From Gemmatimonadota bacterium (GTDB taxonomy: Bacteria; Gemmatimonadota; Gemmatimonadetes; Gemmatimonadales; Gemmatimonadaceae): a stretch of DNA of 64,000 nucleotides. The position numbers and the translations under genes were made by a program. This document shows, piece after piece, positions 36,992 through 45,912 of the stretch. The stretch is taken from assembly GCA_023249375.1 (NCBI GenBank), contig JAHFCT010000001.1, forward strand, positions 150,112 to 214,111, in the 5' to 3' direction. Within the stretch, counting starts at the first letter, position 1. Every line of letters starts with the position of its first letter. The notes beneath the pieces were generated by a model, which did not search any database, was not told the origin of the DNA, and worked only from the letters and a program-made list of their open reading frames with translations.

Positions 36992-38959
36992 TCAGTCGCC
37001 GCAGGTCAGCGCATTTGGTGCGCGCCGCCAGCGCACGTGCGCCCAGCGCTGCCCGCGCCGTTCGCAAGGGAACTCATCCATGAGTGCCTGCTGCGCACGC
37101 TGCCACGTGATCGGCCACTCCTGGCTGCCGGCGGGGAACAGGACCACCACCGACGTGTGCGCCGTCCGCAAGCGTGACACCAGCGCGACCGGATCGAGAT
37201 CATCGTCGGTCGCCAGCAGTGCCGTGAGCTGACGCGTGGGATTCCGCGTGCCCGTGAAGTAGTAGAACTCGCTGTGCATCGGAAAGACGTAGAGGCCGCC
37301 GCCGTTGAGGTGGCGCGTGATCTCGACCGTTACCTGCGCGTAGCGCATGCTGTCGGCGCGCGGAATCCACAGAGCATCGCCACTCGGCACGCGGGCGTCT
37401 CCGCTGATCTTGAGTTCCTCGTTCATCACGGGAATGCGCCGCGCGCCGAGTGCGCCGGCAGTCCCGAGTGCGGCCAACGCAAACAGTACGGGCGCGCGGC
37501 GGTTCGCGCCGGCCGCTACAGCAAGCCCCGCCACGACCAGCAGCGGCGTTGATGCCAGCAGGTAGTTGAGCGTGGCGTACGGCACCTGGATGAGTTGGGC
37601 GGTGGCGGCCGCGGCGACGAGCAGCGCCACGTCACTGGCCCTGTCCGCCGTGGCCTGTTCGCCAAGGGCGTCCGCTTTCGACAGTGCGCCGGTCGTGTTC
37701 GTTGACGAACGCGAACGCCATTGCGTCCAGCACCACGTGCCGACTATCGCGAGTGGAATGCCGCTCAGGAGCACCTGCAGATACGCCGGCCCTTCGGGGA
37801 GCAACGCCTGCGCCGCACCGAGCACGACGCCAAGTCCGACCGCGCTCCACACGATGCGGGTTGAATCGAACCAGCGTGCGCGCGACACGCCGCCCCAGAG
37901 CAGCACGGCGGGCCCCGCGAACTTCACGGCGAGCCGCCACCACGGCGGCGGAAACGACACGCCCGTCAGGCGGCGCAGCGGCGTCACGAAGACGCCGCGA
38001 TACCAGTCGCCCAGCGAGTGGGTGGCGGCGTACGGGGCGAGGAGCACCGCAAGCGGAATGGCGAAGCCGACGAGCACCCATGCCACGCGCCGGAGGAGCA
38101 GCGACGAGAAGGTAAGCCCATCGATGCGACCATCGCGCCACAGCCCGACGCTCAGCCCGATGCTCAGCAACAGGCTGGGTCCGCCGATGAGCACCAGTGC
38201 GCTCTCGGCGCCGGCCATTCCCGAGACCAGCCGCACGCTCAGCACCGCGTACAGTGCACACGCGGTGACCGCGAGCCAGCGTCCGTCGAAGCGCGGTGAT
38301 GCAACGCTGGCGGCGGAAGTGAAGCCCGTCGTTGAATCGCGCGCTGGCCGTGACGCACGGGCCGCCATGGCCGCGCGCGCGTCACGGGCCGCCGCGCGCA
38401 CGCACCACAGCAGTATGGCCGCCAGCAGGAAGAGCCCGGTCAGCTTGAGCGTAAACATCACGCCAGCCGCCACGCCAGCGATGACGTGGCCGCGCTGCGG
38501 CGAGCGCCCTTCATGCGGCAGCAGCGCCGCGACGGCGAAGAGCGCGAGCGGTGCGTAGAACCAGTTGAGCAGCGGCATCTGCCACGCCCACAGCGTCCAG
38601 AGCGCCGTGACGACGACCGCCGCCGCACACAGGACCGGCTCGGCCCATCGGCGCACGATGCGATACACCAGCACCAACCCCGCCAGCCATGCCAGCAGGA
38701 TGACCGTGCGCATTACGGCCATCGACGGCCCAAAGACGACGAAGAGTCCGGCGTGGATAAAGCTCCACCCGCCGGTCCACAGGTCCACGAAGTCGCGGTG
38801 CGGCAGGTCACCGCGCATCGTGCGCGTTGCCTGCTCGAGAATCCAACCCTCGTCAAACGGCACCCAGCCGCGATACAGCACGGGCAGGACACAGGCGAGC
38901 GACGCTGCGATCGATGCCGGAAGTGCGATGCGGTCCGACGTCGTCCAGGGCGTCTTCAT
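36992..38959 (-). CDS. Large membrane glycosyltransferase (GT-C/PMT-like)
   Basis: A 655-residue polytopic protein. The first periplasmic loop contains FDEGWILEQATRTMRG with an acidic pair, followed by DLPHRDFVDLWTG, the GT-C pattern of dolichyl/undecaprenyl-phosphate sugar-dependent transferases. At least 12 hydrophobic segments follow, with an Ala/Arg-rich cytoplasmic loop and a periplasmic C-terminal domain of about 170 residues. The ATG at 38959 (MKTPWTTSD) gives a normal N-terminus; the open frame continues 245 codons upstream into the antisense of the methyltransferase and is not credible. It converges on wzt with 38 bp between stops. Acceptor unknown. Confidence 0.8.
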   Translation of the reverse strand: MKTPWTTSDRIALPASIAASLACVLPVLYRGWVPFDEGWILEQATRTMRGDLPHRDFVDLWTGGWSFIHAGLFVVFGPSMAVMRTVILLAWLAGLVLVYRIVRRWAEPVLCAAAVVVTALWTLWAWQMPLLNWFYAPLALFAVAALLPHEGRSPQRGHVIAGVAAGVMFTLKLTGLFLLAAILLWCVRAAARDARAAMAARASRPARDSTTGFTSAASVASPRFDGRWLAVTACALYAVLSVRLVSGMAGAESALVLIGGPSLLLSIGLSVGLWRDGRIDGLTFSSLLLRRVAWVLVGFAIPLAVLLAPYAATHSLGDWYRGVFVTPLRRLTGVSFPPPWWRLAVKFAGPAVLLWGGVSRARWFDSTRIVWSAVGLGVVLGAAQALLPEGPAYLQVLLSGIPLAIVGTWCWTQWRSRSSTNTTGALSKADALGEQATADRASDVALLVAAAATAQLIQVPYATLNYLLASTPLLVVAGLAVAAGANRRAPVLFALAALGTAGALGARRIPVMNEELKISGDARVPSGDALWIPRADSMRYAQVTVEITRHLNGGGLYVFPMHSEFYYFTGTRNPTRQLTALLATDDDLDPVALVSRLRTAHTSVVVLFPAGSQEWPITWQRAQQALMDEFPCERRGQRWAHVRWRRAPNALTCGD

Positions 38960-39076
38960 GCAGGCAAAGATGCCCGATCCGCTCGATGCCGGCGAGATGC
39001 AGAACAGCGAATGAGAGGCTTCCTTGCCCGGCCGCAGGGCGCGGACTACGTTGTCGCAGTCTTGATTCCGGAGCCC

Positions 39077-39685
39077 ATGAGTCTTCGCCGCATCGCGGAT
39101 CGCGCCTTCGAGCTCCCGATCGTCTATCGCGCCATTCAGGCGCCGTGGGCCGACGAAAAGCTGGCGCCGTGCCTGCGCGACCTGCCCGACCGTCCGGACG
39201 TTTCGGTGCTCGATGTCGGCTGTGGCCCGGGCACGAACGCCGCGCATTTTGCCAAGGCGCGCTACACGGGCATCGACATCAACGCCGATTACATCGCGAG
39301 CGCCAAGCGCCGCATGGGTAATCGATTCCTCGTTGGGGACGTCACCGACCCGTCCGTTTTTCCCGCGGAGCGGTTCGACTGCGTCTTGGCGAACTCGCTC
39401 ATGCACCACCTGTCGGACGACGAGACGCGGCACGTGCTTGCGCACTTGCCGCGGCTGGTCGCGGATGGCGGCAAGCTCTACATCATCGATCTCGTGAAGC
39501 CGCCGAACGTCGGCCTGCCGCGCTTGATGGCGCAGCTCGACCGCGGGCGCTTCACGCGCCCGGTGGAGCGTTGGCACGAACTCTTCAACGAAGCATTCGC
39601 CATTGAAGCGTTCATCAAGTACCCGCTCGGTGTCGGGCCCTTCGCCATGTGGGAGTTCGTCTACTGCCGCGGGGTGCCGCGTTGA
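39077..39685 (+). CDS. Class I SAM-dependent methyltransferase
   Basis: A 202-residue Rossmann methyltransferase. Motif I is SVLDVGCGPGTNAAHFA; post-I GIDINADYIASAKRR; motif IV region DCVLANSLMHHLSDDE; and motif VI GGKLYIIDLVKP. The substrate is unknown; its location just before a GtrB/DPM1-like transferase and near Wzt suggests a lipid or glycan substrate, possibly chain-end methylation (inference). The ATG at 39077 has a GGAG site 5 bp upstream; an in-frame ATG at 39011 is possible. Its TGA overlaps the next gene's TTG start. Confidence 0.85.
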   Translation: MSLRRIADRAFELPIVYRAIQAPWADEKLAPCLRDLPDRPDVSVLDVGCGPGTNAAHFAKARYTGIDINADYIASAKRRMGNRFLVGDVTDPSVFPAERFDCVLANSLMHHLSDDETRHVLAHLPRLVADGGKLYIIDLVKPPNVGLPRLMAQLDRGRFTRPVERWHELFNEAFAIEAFIKYPLGVGPFAMWEFVYCRGVPR

Positions 39686-40638
39686 ACCCGGCACGCTGCG
39701 TCAGTCTGGCCATTCCCGTCTTCAACGAAGAGGCGGTGCTCCCCGAGTTGCTCTCGCGCGTCGCCGGCATCCTCGACCAGACGCCGGGCGGCCCGCACGA
39801 GGTCGTCTTCGTCAACGACGGGAGCAGCGACGGCTCGCAGGCATTGCTCGAAACCGCCGCCGCGCGCGATCAGCGCATCACGGTCGTGGCGCTCTCGCGG
39901 AACTTCGGCCATCAGGCAGCACTGTCGGCTGCGTTCGACTACGTCACCGGCGACGTCGTGCTCGCGATGGATGCCGACCTGCAGGATACGCCCGAGATTC
40001 TCCCCGACCTGCTGCGCCGCCTCGACGAAGGCTTTGACGTGGTGGTCGTCCGGCGCGCGGCGCGCAAGGAATCGTGGTGGCTGCGCGTCGCCTATCACAC
40101 GGCCTATCGGCTCATCGCCCGCATGTCGGACATACCACTCACGGTGGATGCCGGCGACTTTGCATTGATGACGCGCCGCGTGGTGGACGCCATCCGCGCG
40201 CTGCCGGAGCGCGAGCGCTACCTGCGAGGCCTGCGCAGCTGGGTGGGTTACCGCCAGACATCGGTGGTCGTGCCGCGCGCCGAGCGTGCGGGCGGCACCA
40301 GCAAGTACTCACTCGGCCGGCTCATCTCGCTCGCCATGGACGGTGCGTTCTCGTTCTCGCTGGTTCCGCTGCGGGTGAGCGCAGCCGTCGGGTTCATCGC
40401 CTTCGGTTTCGCGATCCTCTTCAGCATCTATTCCATCTTCGTGCGGCTCGTCCTCGGGCGGGTGCCGCAGGGCTTTACCGCACTCATCGTCGTGATGACG
40501 TTTCTCGCGGGTCTCGTGCTGATCGCGGTGTGGATTGTCGGCGAATACGTGGGCCGCATTTACGCCGAGGTCAAGCATCGTCCGCTGTACGTGGTGGATA
40601 CCGTGGCGCGCGGCGGCCGTCCGGCAGAACGCCGCTGA
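39682..40638 (+). CDS. GT2 glycosyltransferase, polyprenyl-phosphate hexose synthase type (DPM1/GtrB/ArnC-like)
   Basis: A 318-residue enzyme with a GT-A domain (SLAIPVFNEEAVLPELLSRV in part; VFVNDGSSDGS; DXD-like AMDADLQDTPE; TVDAGDFALMTRR) followed by two C-terminal transmembrane helices (about 235-258 and 270-292). This design transfers a hexose from a nucleotide sugar to polyprenyl phosphate, providing donors for GT-C transferases such as those at 36992 and 42385. I choose the TTG at 39682, giving a TTGA overlap with the methyltransferase stop; the ATG at 39649 would add 11 residues. Confidence 0.88.
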   Translation: MNPARCVSLAIPVFNEEAVLPELLSRVAGILDQTPGGPHEVVFVNDGSSDGSQALLETAAARDQRITVVALSRNFGHQAALSAAFDYVTGDVVLAMDADLQDTPEILPDLLRRLDEGFDVVVVRRAARKESWWLRVAYHTAYRLIARMSDIPLTVDAGDFALMTRRVVDAIRALPERERYLRGLRSWVGYRQTSVVVPRAERAGGTSKYSLGRLISLAMDGAFSFSLVPLRVSAAVGFIAFGFAILFSIYSIFVRLVLGRVPQGFTALIVVMTFLAGLVLIAVWIVGEYVGRIYAEVKHRPLYVVDTVARGGRPAERR

Positions 40639-40745
40639 AGTCGTCGTGTGCCAGGGACGGCGCCGATGGCGATGTCAGGGAAATGCCGCGGGCTGCGTCC
40701 TCCGCGTGTGCGTTTGCCCGCCGTTGAACGATCCGGTAGGATTAG

Positions 40746-41189
40746 ATGTTGCCTATGGAACCGCTCTCTGATCCGCTCAACCTCTCCGCACGCGACGCGC
40801 TCGCGCAGCGTCTCGTCCTTGTGATCGACGATGATGCAGCCCTGCTCGCGCTGATGCAGACGTATTTGAAGCGGTACGGTGCGACGGTGCTGGTCGCGTC
40901 GAGCGGACGCGAGGCGTGGACGCTGATGGAGTCGCTCTACGCGTCGGGCACCCCCGTGCATGCCGTCCTCTGCGATCTCCGCATGCAGGGCGGCTCAGGA
41001 ATGGAACTGTATCAGCGCGTGGGCGCCCAGCTCCCGGCGATGGCATCGCGCATGATCTTCTCCAGCGGCGACGTCGAGAGCGACGATGTGCGCGCGTTCG
41101 TCGCCTCGTGCAACGCTCCGGTGCTGGCCAAGCCGTATCGCCTCGCTGATCTGCGGCGCATGCTCGCCGACATGCCGTCCCCGAACTGA
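40746..41189 (+). CDS. Stand-alone response regulator receiver protein
   Basis: A 147-residue single-domain receiver. Asp28-Asp29-Asp30 (VLVIDDD) binds metal, Asp77 (VLCDLRMQG) is the phospho-acceptor, and Lys129 (VLAKPYR) completes the site. There is no output domain, so it acts by protein contact or as a phosphate relay. No kinase gene is adjacent. The ATG at 40746 has an AGGA site 5 bp upstream; an ATG at 40755 is an alternative. The 107 bp upstream show no convincing promoter. Confidence 0.9.
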   Translation: MLPMEPLSDPLNLSARDALAQRLVLVIDDDAALLALMQTYLKRYGATVLVASSGREAWTLMESLYASGTPVHAVLCDLRMQGGSGMELYQRVGAQLPAMASRMIFSSGDVESDDVRAFVASCNAPVLAKPYRLADLRRMLADMPSPN

Positions 41190-41229
41190 ACGTGTTGTTG
41201 CAGGTCCCCCATCACACGCAAGGTACCCA

Positions 41230-41667
41230 ATGGCTGAGAAGGCGCAGGACTTCAAGCATCACACGCGCTGGGACCCGATGTACCACTTCATCGCCAGCCC
41301 GATCTCCGTGCTCAACCTGTTCGTGCAGGTGCGGCATGCCTGGTACTCCGGCGGCCGGTACGCCTGGTGGAATGTGGTGTTCGCGTTCGGGTTCGTGATG
41401 ATCGTCCTCTCGGCCCGGGTAATGGCCGTCACGGTACAGGACCGTCTCATTCGTCTTGAGATGCGGCTGCGGCTCCGCGAACTGCTGCCAACCGACATGA
41501 AGGCCGACATCTATCGGCTGTCCGTTCGCCAAATGGTCGCGCTCCGCTTCGCCAGCGATGCCGAACTGCCGGCGCTCGTTCAGCGCGTGCTCAAGGGTGA
41601 GCTGGTGGCGCAAAAGGACATCAAGGCCGCCATCAAGGACTGGCAGGCCGACTGGCAGCGCGCCTGA
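41230..41667 (+). CDS. DUF6526-like small membrane protein
   Basis: A 145-residue protein with a basic, aromatic N-terminus (AQDFKHHTRWDPMYHFI) and two hydrophobic segments (about 18-33 and 45-63). A charged helical C-terminal half (VQDRLIRLEMRLRLRELLP, later VAQKDIKAAIKDWQADWQ) follows. The pattern matches a conserved family of unknown function that I associate with DUF6526, found in Bacteroidetes and Gemmatimonadota. It follows the single-domain response regulator by 40 bp. No function can be assigned. Confidence 0.65.
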   Translation: MAEKAQDFKHHTRWDPMYHFIASPISVLNLFVQVRHAWYSGGRYAWWNVVFAFGFVMIVLSARVMAVTVQDRLIRLEMRLRLRELLPTDMKADIYRLSVRQMVALRFASDAELPALVQRVLKGELVAQKDIKAAIKDWQADWQRA

Positions 41668-41674
41668 CGGCCGC

Positions 41675-42172
41675 CTAGCGCGATGGCAGGAGGGCGGCGT
41701 GCCAGCTCTCGCTGGCGCGCCGCTCGAACCGCGTGCGATACGCGGCAGCGTCCGTGAGGGCGAGGTCCATCACCGGCGTCGCCGGCCCCACGTGGCCGCC
41801 GCGCCCAAGCAGGGCGAAGTCTTCGCGCGACAGCGCGTGCACCAGACCGAGTTCGTCGCGGTAGTAGACCAGCGAGCTGTCGAGCATTGTCGTACCGATG
41901 CCCTCCTCGATGCCCTTCAGCGCGCGGAACAGTCCGTCGATCGAGCAGCCGGACGCCCCTTCACGCGATGTGTCCACGCCAACCGCCAGAAAGCGCTCGT
42001 CGCGCCAGTCGCGCGCGCACCACAGCGGTTGACCGTGCGCCGCCCACTTGGCGAGGAAGCCGTCGACGGTGGTCAGCACCCGCTGCATGTCCACCTCGTC
42101 GATGGGCGCGGCCGACCCAAAGAGCCAGACGCGGCTGTCGTCAGGCAGCTCGGCGAAGGGGACGACGGGCAT
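41675..42172 (-). CDS. Conserved protein of unknown function with an ASGCSID motif
   Basis: A 165-residue soluble protein. The central SREGASGCSIDGLFRAL segment with its Gly-Cys-Ser core is strongly reminiscent of a Bacteroidetes/Gemmatimonadota family often mislabelled 'ABC transporter ATPase'; no ATPase motif exists here. Other features are the N-terminal FAELPDDSRVWLFGSAAPID and WAAHGQPLWCARDWRDERFL (long uncharged-aromatic stretches). The gene has one of the best promoter matches in the window (42222-42250) and a 40-nt leader. It converges on the DUF6526-like gene with a 7-bp gap. Function unknown. Confidence 0.8.
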   Translation of the reverse strand: MPVVPFAELPDDSRVWLFGSAAPIDEVDMQRVLTTVDGFLAKWAAHGQPLWCARDWRDERFLAVGVDTSREGASGCSIDGLFRALKGIEEGIGTTMLDSSLVYYRDELGLVHALSREDFALLGRGGHVGPATPVMDLALTDAAAYRTRFERRASESWHAALLPSR

Positions 42173-42221
42173 GGGACGGTCCTCGACGGATGAAGGGGTG
42201 CAGCGTTGGAGACAGAGGTGA

Positions 42222-42250
42222 ATTCTAACGGAGCGACCCGCGTCAGTCAG
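42222..42250 (-). promoter_or_regulatory. Predicted sigma-70-like promoter for the ASGCSID protein gene
   Basis: On the minus strand, CTGACT (42250 to 42245) and TAGAAT (42227 to 42222) are separated by exactly 17 bp, with 4 of 6 and 5 of 6 matches to the consensus. Transcription would begin near 42215, about 43 bp before the ATG at 42172. The rest of the 212-bp divergent gap shows nothing else clear. Confidence 0.5.
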
Positions 42251-42384
42251 CCACCGTTCGCATCGTGGCGGGCACCAGCGCGCCGGGTCCCAGCGCGGGG
42301 CGTCGCTCCCCTCGCCCGCATCGCTGCACCGTGACATCTTCGGCAGCACCCCCGCACTCGATACCGACCACTCCCACGCGCCGC

Positions 42385-43977
42385 ATGGCCACGTCCACAC
42401 CACTCGTCGAAGACGGCGCGAAGGGCTCTGATGGACGAAGCCTCCGGTGGCCCGCACCCGCGATCGCGGCCGTCGCGGCCGCAGGGCTCGTGGTCGCCAT
42501 CGCCTTCCTCGCGGGCGCATCCGAGGCGGTACAGCGCCCGCTCTGGCTCGATGAGATTGTCACGCAGCTGATCGCCCACGCGCCGCGCGGGCTGTTGCAT
42601 GCGATGCGCGCTGGCGTCGACTTCCAGCCGCCGCCGCATTACCTGCTTGTGCGCTTCTCCGACGCGCTGGCCGGTGGCGCGTCTCCCGCCGCCGCTCGAT
42701 TTCCATCGGTGGTTGCCGCGCTGCTCACGGTGCTCGTCGTCGCAGCGATGCTGCGCACGACGTTCTCGCTGGCCGCGTCGCTCGCCGGTGCGCTCGCGCT
42801 CGCCGCGCATCCGCTCTTCATTGCGCAGGCCTTCGAGGCGCGTCCGTACGCGCTGTGGATTCTCGCCACCGCGCTGACCGCCGAGAGCCTGCGCGAGGGA
42901 CGCCGCGCCCGCTGGCTGCTGATGGCGACCGCCGCGTCCGTGCTGTGTGCCACGCACTACTTCGGCGTCTTGTCGCTGGCCGCGCTCGCGCTGGGCGCGG
43001 CACTGTATTTCCTGACGGTGCGCCGCGCCACGTGGACCGCGGCCACTCGGGCGGTGGCGCCGCTCGCCGCGGGCGGCGTGGTGCTGCTCCTGCTCCTCCC
43101 ACTGGCGCGTGCGCAGCTCGCCGCGACCCACGGCCGCAGCTGGGTCACGCCAGCGACACCGGGCGCCGTAATCGACTTCCTGCGTTTCCCCTGGGGTTGG
43201 CGGCCGGCCCTGATGCTCGTGGTGGCGGGAGCGCTCGTTACGGTACTGCGCCGAAGCCGCTGGATTGCCGCGCGGCTGCCGCGCGGCGACAGCGCGCCAC
43301 TCGGCGTCACCGATGTCGCGCTGCTCTCGACGGCGCTCGTGCCGGTGATGGTTGTGCTGGTGAGCATCACCTACAAGCCCGTGCTCGTGCTGCGTTACTC
43401 GGCGCCCGCCGTGCTCGCGGTCGCCACCCTCGTTGCCTTCGCCGTGGAACGCTACCCGGCCCTGCTGCGATGGGCCGCCGTCGTGCTGCTCGTGCGCGCC
43501 GCGCATTTTTCGTATCACTCGGCGGCGCTTGGCGCGCGCGACGTCAGCGCGTTGGCTGCGGGCGAGGCCAGCGTGGTGCGCCAACTCGCCGCTCACGGCA
43601 TTCGCACCGTGGCTCCGTTCCGCCACGACGCCTATCAACACAGCCAGTCCGGCGCCGACGTCGCGTGGATTGACGTGCCCGATTCCCTGCTCGAGCGGGC
43701 CGCAGCGGCGCGCATCCCCGGCATGCTGCGCGACATCCTGCTTGTCGAACGCGACTTCGGCCGCGCCGCGCACGCCGAGTTCGGCTTCCCCACGGTCGTC
43801 TCGACCCGTGAGGTGCGCGCAACAGCGGCCGTGGCACTCGTGCGCGACGCAACGATGGCGGCGGCCGATACGATTTGGCTTCCCGGCCGAGTGCCGTGCA
43901 GGCTGACACCGCGCGTGGTCGTCTATGCTGCGGCGGGCGCTCCGCTGCCGTGCGCGGCGTTGCAGTCAGCGCACTAG
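42385..43977 (+). CDS. Membrane glycosyltransferase (GT-C/PMT_2-like)
   Basis: A 530-residue polytopic protein of about 10-11 helices. The first loop has PLWLDEIVTQLIAHAP with the Asp-Glu pair typical of GT-C transferases, then GVDFQPPPHYLLVRF and FEARPYALWILA, all typical of PMT_2/ArnT-like enzymes using polyprenyl-phosphate sugars. A periplasmic C-terminal domain of about 120 residues follows. I start at ATG 42385 (MATSTPLVEDG), because the upstream frame overlaps the promoter region of the divergent gene. It stands alone on its strand; the GtrB-like enzyme at 39682 could supply its donor. Confidence 0.82.
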   Translation: MATSTPLVEDGAKGSDGRSLRWPAPAIAAVAAAGLVVAIAFLAGASEAVQRPLWLDEIVTQLIAHAPRGLLHAMRAGVDFQPPPHYLLVRFSDALAGGASPAAARFPSVVAALLTVLVVAAMLRTTFSLAASLAGALALAAHPLFIAQAFEARPYALWILATALTAESLREGRRARWLLMATAASVLCATHYFGVLSLAALALGAALYFLTVRRATWTAATRAVAPLAAGGVVLLLLLPLARAQLAATHGRSWVTPATPGAVIDFLRFPWGWRPALMLVVAGALVTVLRRSRWIAARLPRGDSAPLGVTDVALLSTALVPVMVVLVSITYKPVLVLRYSAPAVLAVATLVAFAVERYPALLRWAAVVLLVRAAHFSYHSAALGARDVSALAAGEASVVRQLAAHGIRTVAPFRHDAYQHSQSGADVAWIDVPDSLLERAAAARIPGMLRDILLVERDFGRAAHAEFGFPTVVSTREVRATAAVALVRDATMAAADTIWLPGRVPCRLTPRVVVYAAAGAPLPCAALQSAH

Positions 43978-44021
43978 GACAATTCGGTCCCGCCACACTG
44001 GGGCCTGAGCGCGTGGGCGCC

Positions 44022-44792
44022 CTACGACGCCCCCGCGCGCCGATAGTCGCCCCGAGAGAAGTACTTCTCGATCAACGCATACAGGATGATGTACACGTAG
44101 CGGCTCCCCATCTCCTTGATGAGGAACTTGGACTCGCCCGCTTCGCGTCCGTACCAGTTGGTCGGCACCACGGTCCACGAGTAGCCGCGGACGATCGCCT
44201 TCAGCGGGAGTTCGATCGTGAGGTTGAAGTGGTTCGACAGCAGGGGACGGCAGCCGTCGATCACTTCGCGTCGATAGCACTTGAAGGCGTTCGTGAAATC
44301 GTTGTACTTCTCGCGAAAGAGCACGCGCACCAGCCAATTGGCGATGCGGTTGAGCACGAGCTTGCTCCACGGATAATTGCGCAGCGCGGCGCCATCGACA
44401 AAGCGCGAGCCAAACGCGCAGTCGAATCCTTCCTCAAGTTTGCGGAAATAGGTGACGATGTCGCGCGGATCATCCGAGGCGTCGGCCATCACGACGGCAA
44501 CGGCGTCTCCCGCGTACACGTCGAGACCGTGCCGCACGGCAAAGCCGTATCCGGCCGGGCCCGGATTCACCGACGCGCGCAACGTCGGCACCTGCAGGGC
44601 GAGCTCGCGAAGCACCTCGTCCGTGTCGTCGGTGCAATGATCGAGCGAAATCAGGATCTCGTGCGCAATGTCGGCACCCCGCAGCACGCCTTCGATGGCG
44701 CGCACGGTCGGGATGATCGACGCGCCCTCGTTGTGCGCGGGGATCAGCACCGTGAGCATCGTCGGGCGGCGCGGCGCGGCAGCGGCTGTCAT
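44022..44792 (-). CDS. GT2 family glycosyltransferase
   Basis: A 256-residue GT-A glycosyltransferase. N-terminal VLIPAHNEGASIIPTVRAIE, the ISLDHCTDDTDEVL nucleotide-binding region, VVMADASDDPRD (metal-binding Asp cluster) and FNLTIELPLKAI are visible. It resembles dolichol-phosphate mannosyltransferases but lacks C-terminal membrane helices. It is cotranscribed with an NDP-sugar epimerase through an ATGA overlap at 44789-44792, so it probably uses the sugar that the epimerase makes. Confidence 0.87.
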   Translation of the reverse strand: MTAAAAPRRPTMLTVLIPAHNEGASIIPTVRAIEGVLRGADIAHEILISLDHCTDDTDEVLRELALQVPTLRASVNPGPAGYGFAVRHGLDVYAGDAVAVVMADASDDPRDIVTYFRKLEEGFDCAFGSRFVDGAALRNYPWSKLVLNRIANWLVRVLFREKYNDFTNAFKCYRREVIDGCRPLLSNHFNLTIELPLKAIVRGYSWTVVPTNWYGREAGESKFLIKEMGSRYVYIILYALIEKYFSRGDYRRAGAS

Positions 44793-45892
44793 GCGCGGAA
44801 CACCGGAGCGAGCGTCGCGGCATTCGACGTCATCCAGGCGTGGAGGTCCTCGAGCACCTGCCGCGGCGCGCGCAAGGGCCGCCACGACAGCGCATGCATC
44901 AGCGCGCGCTGGTCGGAGAGGTAGACGCGCACGTCGCTCGGGTGCGTGGCGAGATCCGACGACATCTCAACGTGCGTACCGGAGATCTCCTCGCACAGCG
45001 CGGTCGTCTCGGCAAGCGACAGGCTGTTGGCGAGCCCACCGCCGGCGTTCCACGTGCGCCCGTTCACGGACGACCACGCGCCCAACTGCGCCAGCAGCAG
45101 ATCACAGGCATCTGCAATGTGCACGACATCGCGCACTTGCTTGCCGGCGCCGCCCCACCCCTGATACCGCAGCGCGCCGCCGAACACATGGCGCGCCATC
45201 CACAGCGAGAACACGCCCTGATCCACTTTCCCCATCTGTCCCGGTCCGGCAATCACGCCAAACCGGGTGATCACGTACTCGACGCCAAGCGCCGCGTACT
45301 CGGCGAGCAGCAACTCACCGGCCAGTTTGGTGCTGCCGTAGAGCGTGCGCACGCCGCCGAGTGGAAAATCCTCGGCGATGCCCTCGGCCGACGCTCCGGG
45401 CACCCCGGGTTGGTCGGTCAGCGCATAGCGCGTTGTGGTCTCGCGGACGGCGAGCGCATTCACCCGCTCCACCGGATACACTCGGCTTGTCGAGAGGAAC
45501 ATCATGCGCGCGCCGCGTTCGCGCGCGAGTTCGAGACAGTTGACGAGCCCGCCGAGGTTCGCGTCCACGACGTAACGCGAACCGCCGCCGTAACCGGCGA
45601 GCACCGACGGTTCCGCCGCGCACTCGACAATCAGGTCGATGGGACGTCCGCCGAGCGCGAGATCATCCTGGTGCCGCACGTCGCCATGTACGAAGGCCAC
45701 GCCGGCCTCGGCCAGCAGCGGCACGTTCAGTTCACTGCCGCGGCGCCGCAGGTTGTCGAATGCGACCACTCGCGCACCGACATCAGGCGCGGCGAGCCGG
45801 CGCGCGACGGCCGATCCCACGAAGCCCGCCCCCCCAGTGACCAGCACTGTGGCGCCGCGCATCGAAGCGGAAGCAGCAGCGGGGTTCGTCAT
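44789..45892 (-). CDS. NAD-dependent epimerase/dehydratase, CDP-paratose 2-epimerase-like
   Basis: A 367-residue extended short-chain dehydrogenase. The NAD motif is VLVTGGAGFVGSAVARRL; FDNLRRRGSELNVPLL and FVHGDVRHQDDL closely resemble CDP-paratose/CDP-tyvelose 2-epimerases. CAAEPSVLAGYGG and the catalytic LYGSTKLAGE (Tyr-x3-Lys) with STSRVYP complete the site. It would convert one nucleotide sugar to an epimer for glycan assembly; the CDP-tyvelose identity is tentative. The start is the ATG at 45892; a GTG at 45904 is an alternative. The short upstream leader contains overlapping inverted repeats (45913-45937). Confidence 0.87.
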   Translation of the reverse strand: MTNPAAASASMRGATVLVTGGAGFVGSAVARRLAAPDVGARVVAFDNLRRRGSELNVPLLAEAGVAFVHGDVRHQDDLALGGRPIDLIVECAAEPSVLAGYGGGSRYVVDANLGGLVNCLELARERGARMMFLSTSRVYPVERVNALAVRETTTRYALTDQPGVPGASAEGIAEDFPLGGVRTLYGSTKLAGELLLAEYAALGVEYVITRFGVIAGPGQMGKVDQGVFSLWMARHVFGGALRYQGWGGAGKQVRDVVHIADACDLLLAQLGAWSSVNGRTWNAGGGLANSLSLAETTALCEEISGTHVEMSSDLATHPSDVRVYLSDQRALMHALSWRPLRAPRQVLEDLHAWMTSNAATLAPVFRA

Positions 45893-45912
45893 CGAAGGGT
45901 GCACCGGAAGAG

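Noticed and set aside
38960-39694. N-terminal extension of the 655-residue membrane glycosyltransferase
   Set aside because: Runs antisense to the methyltransferase gene and lacks hydrophobic or family residues.
40712-40742. Promoter for the single-domain response regulator (TTTGCC/TTGAAC with TAGGAT)
   Set aside because: Spacings of 19 and 7 bp with poor matches; not supported.
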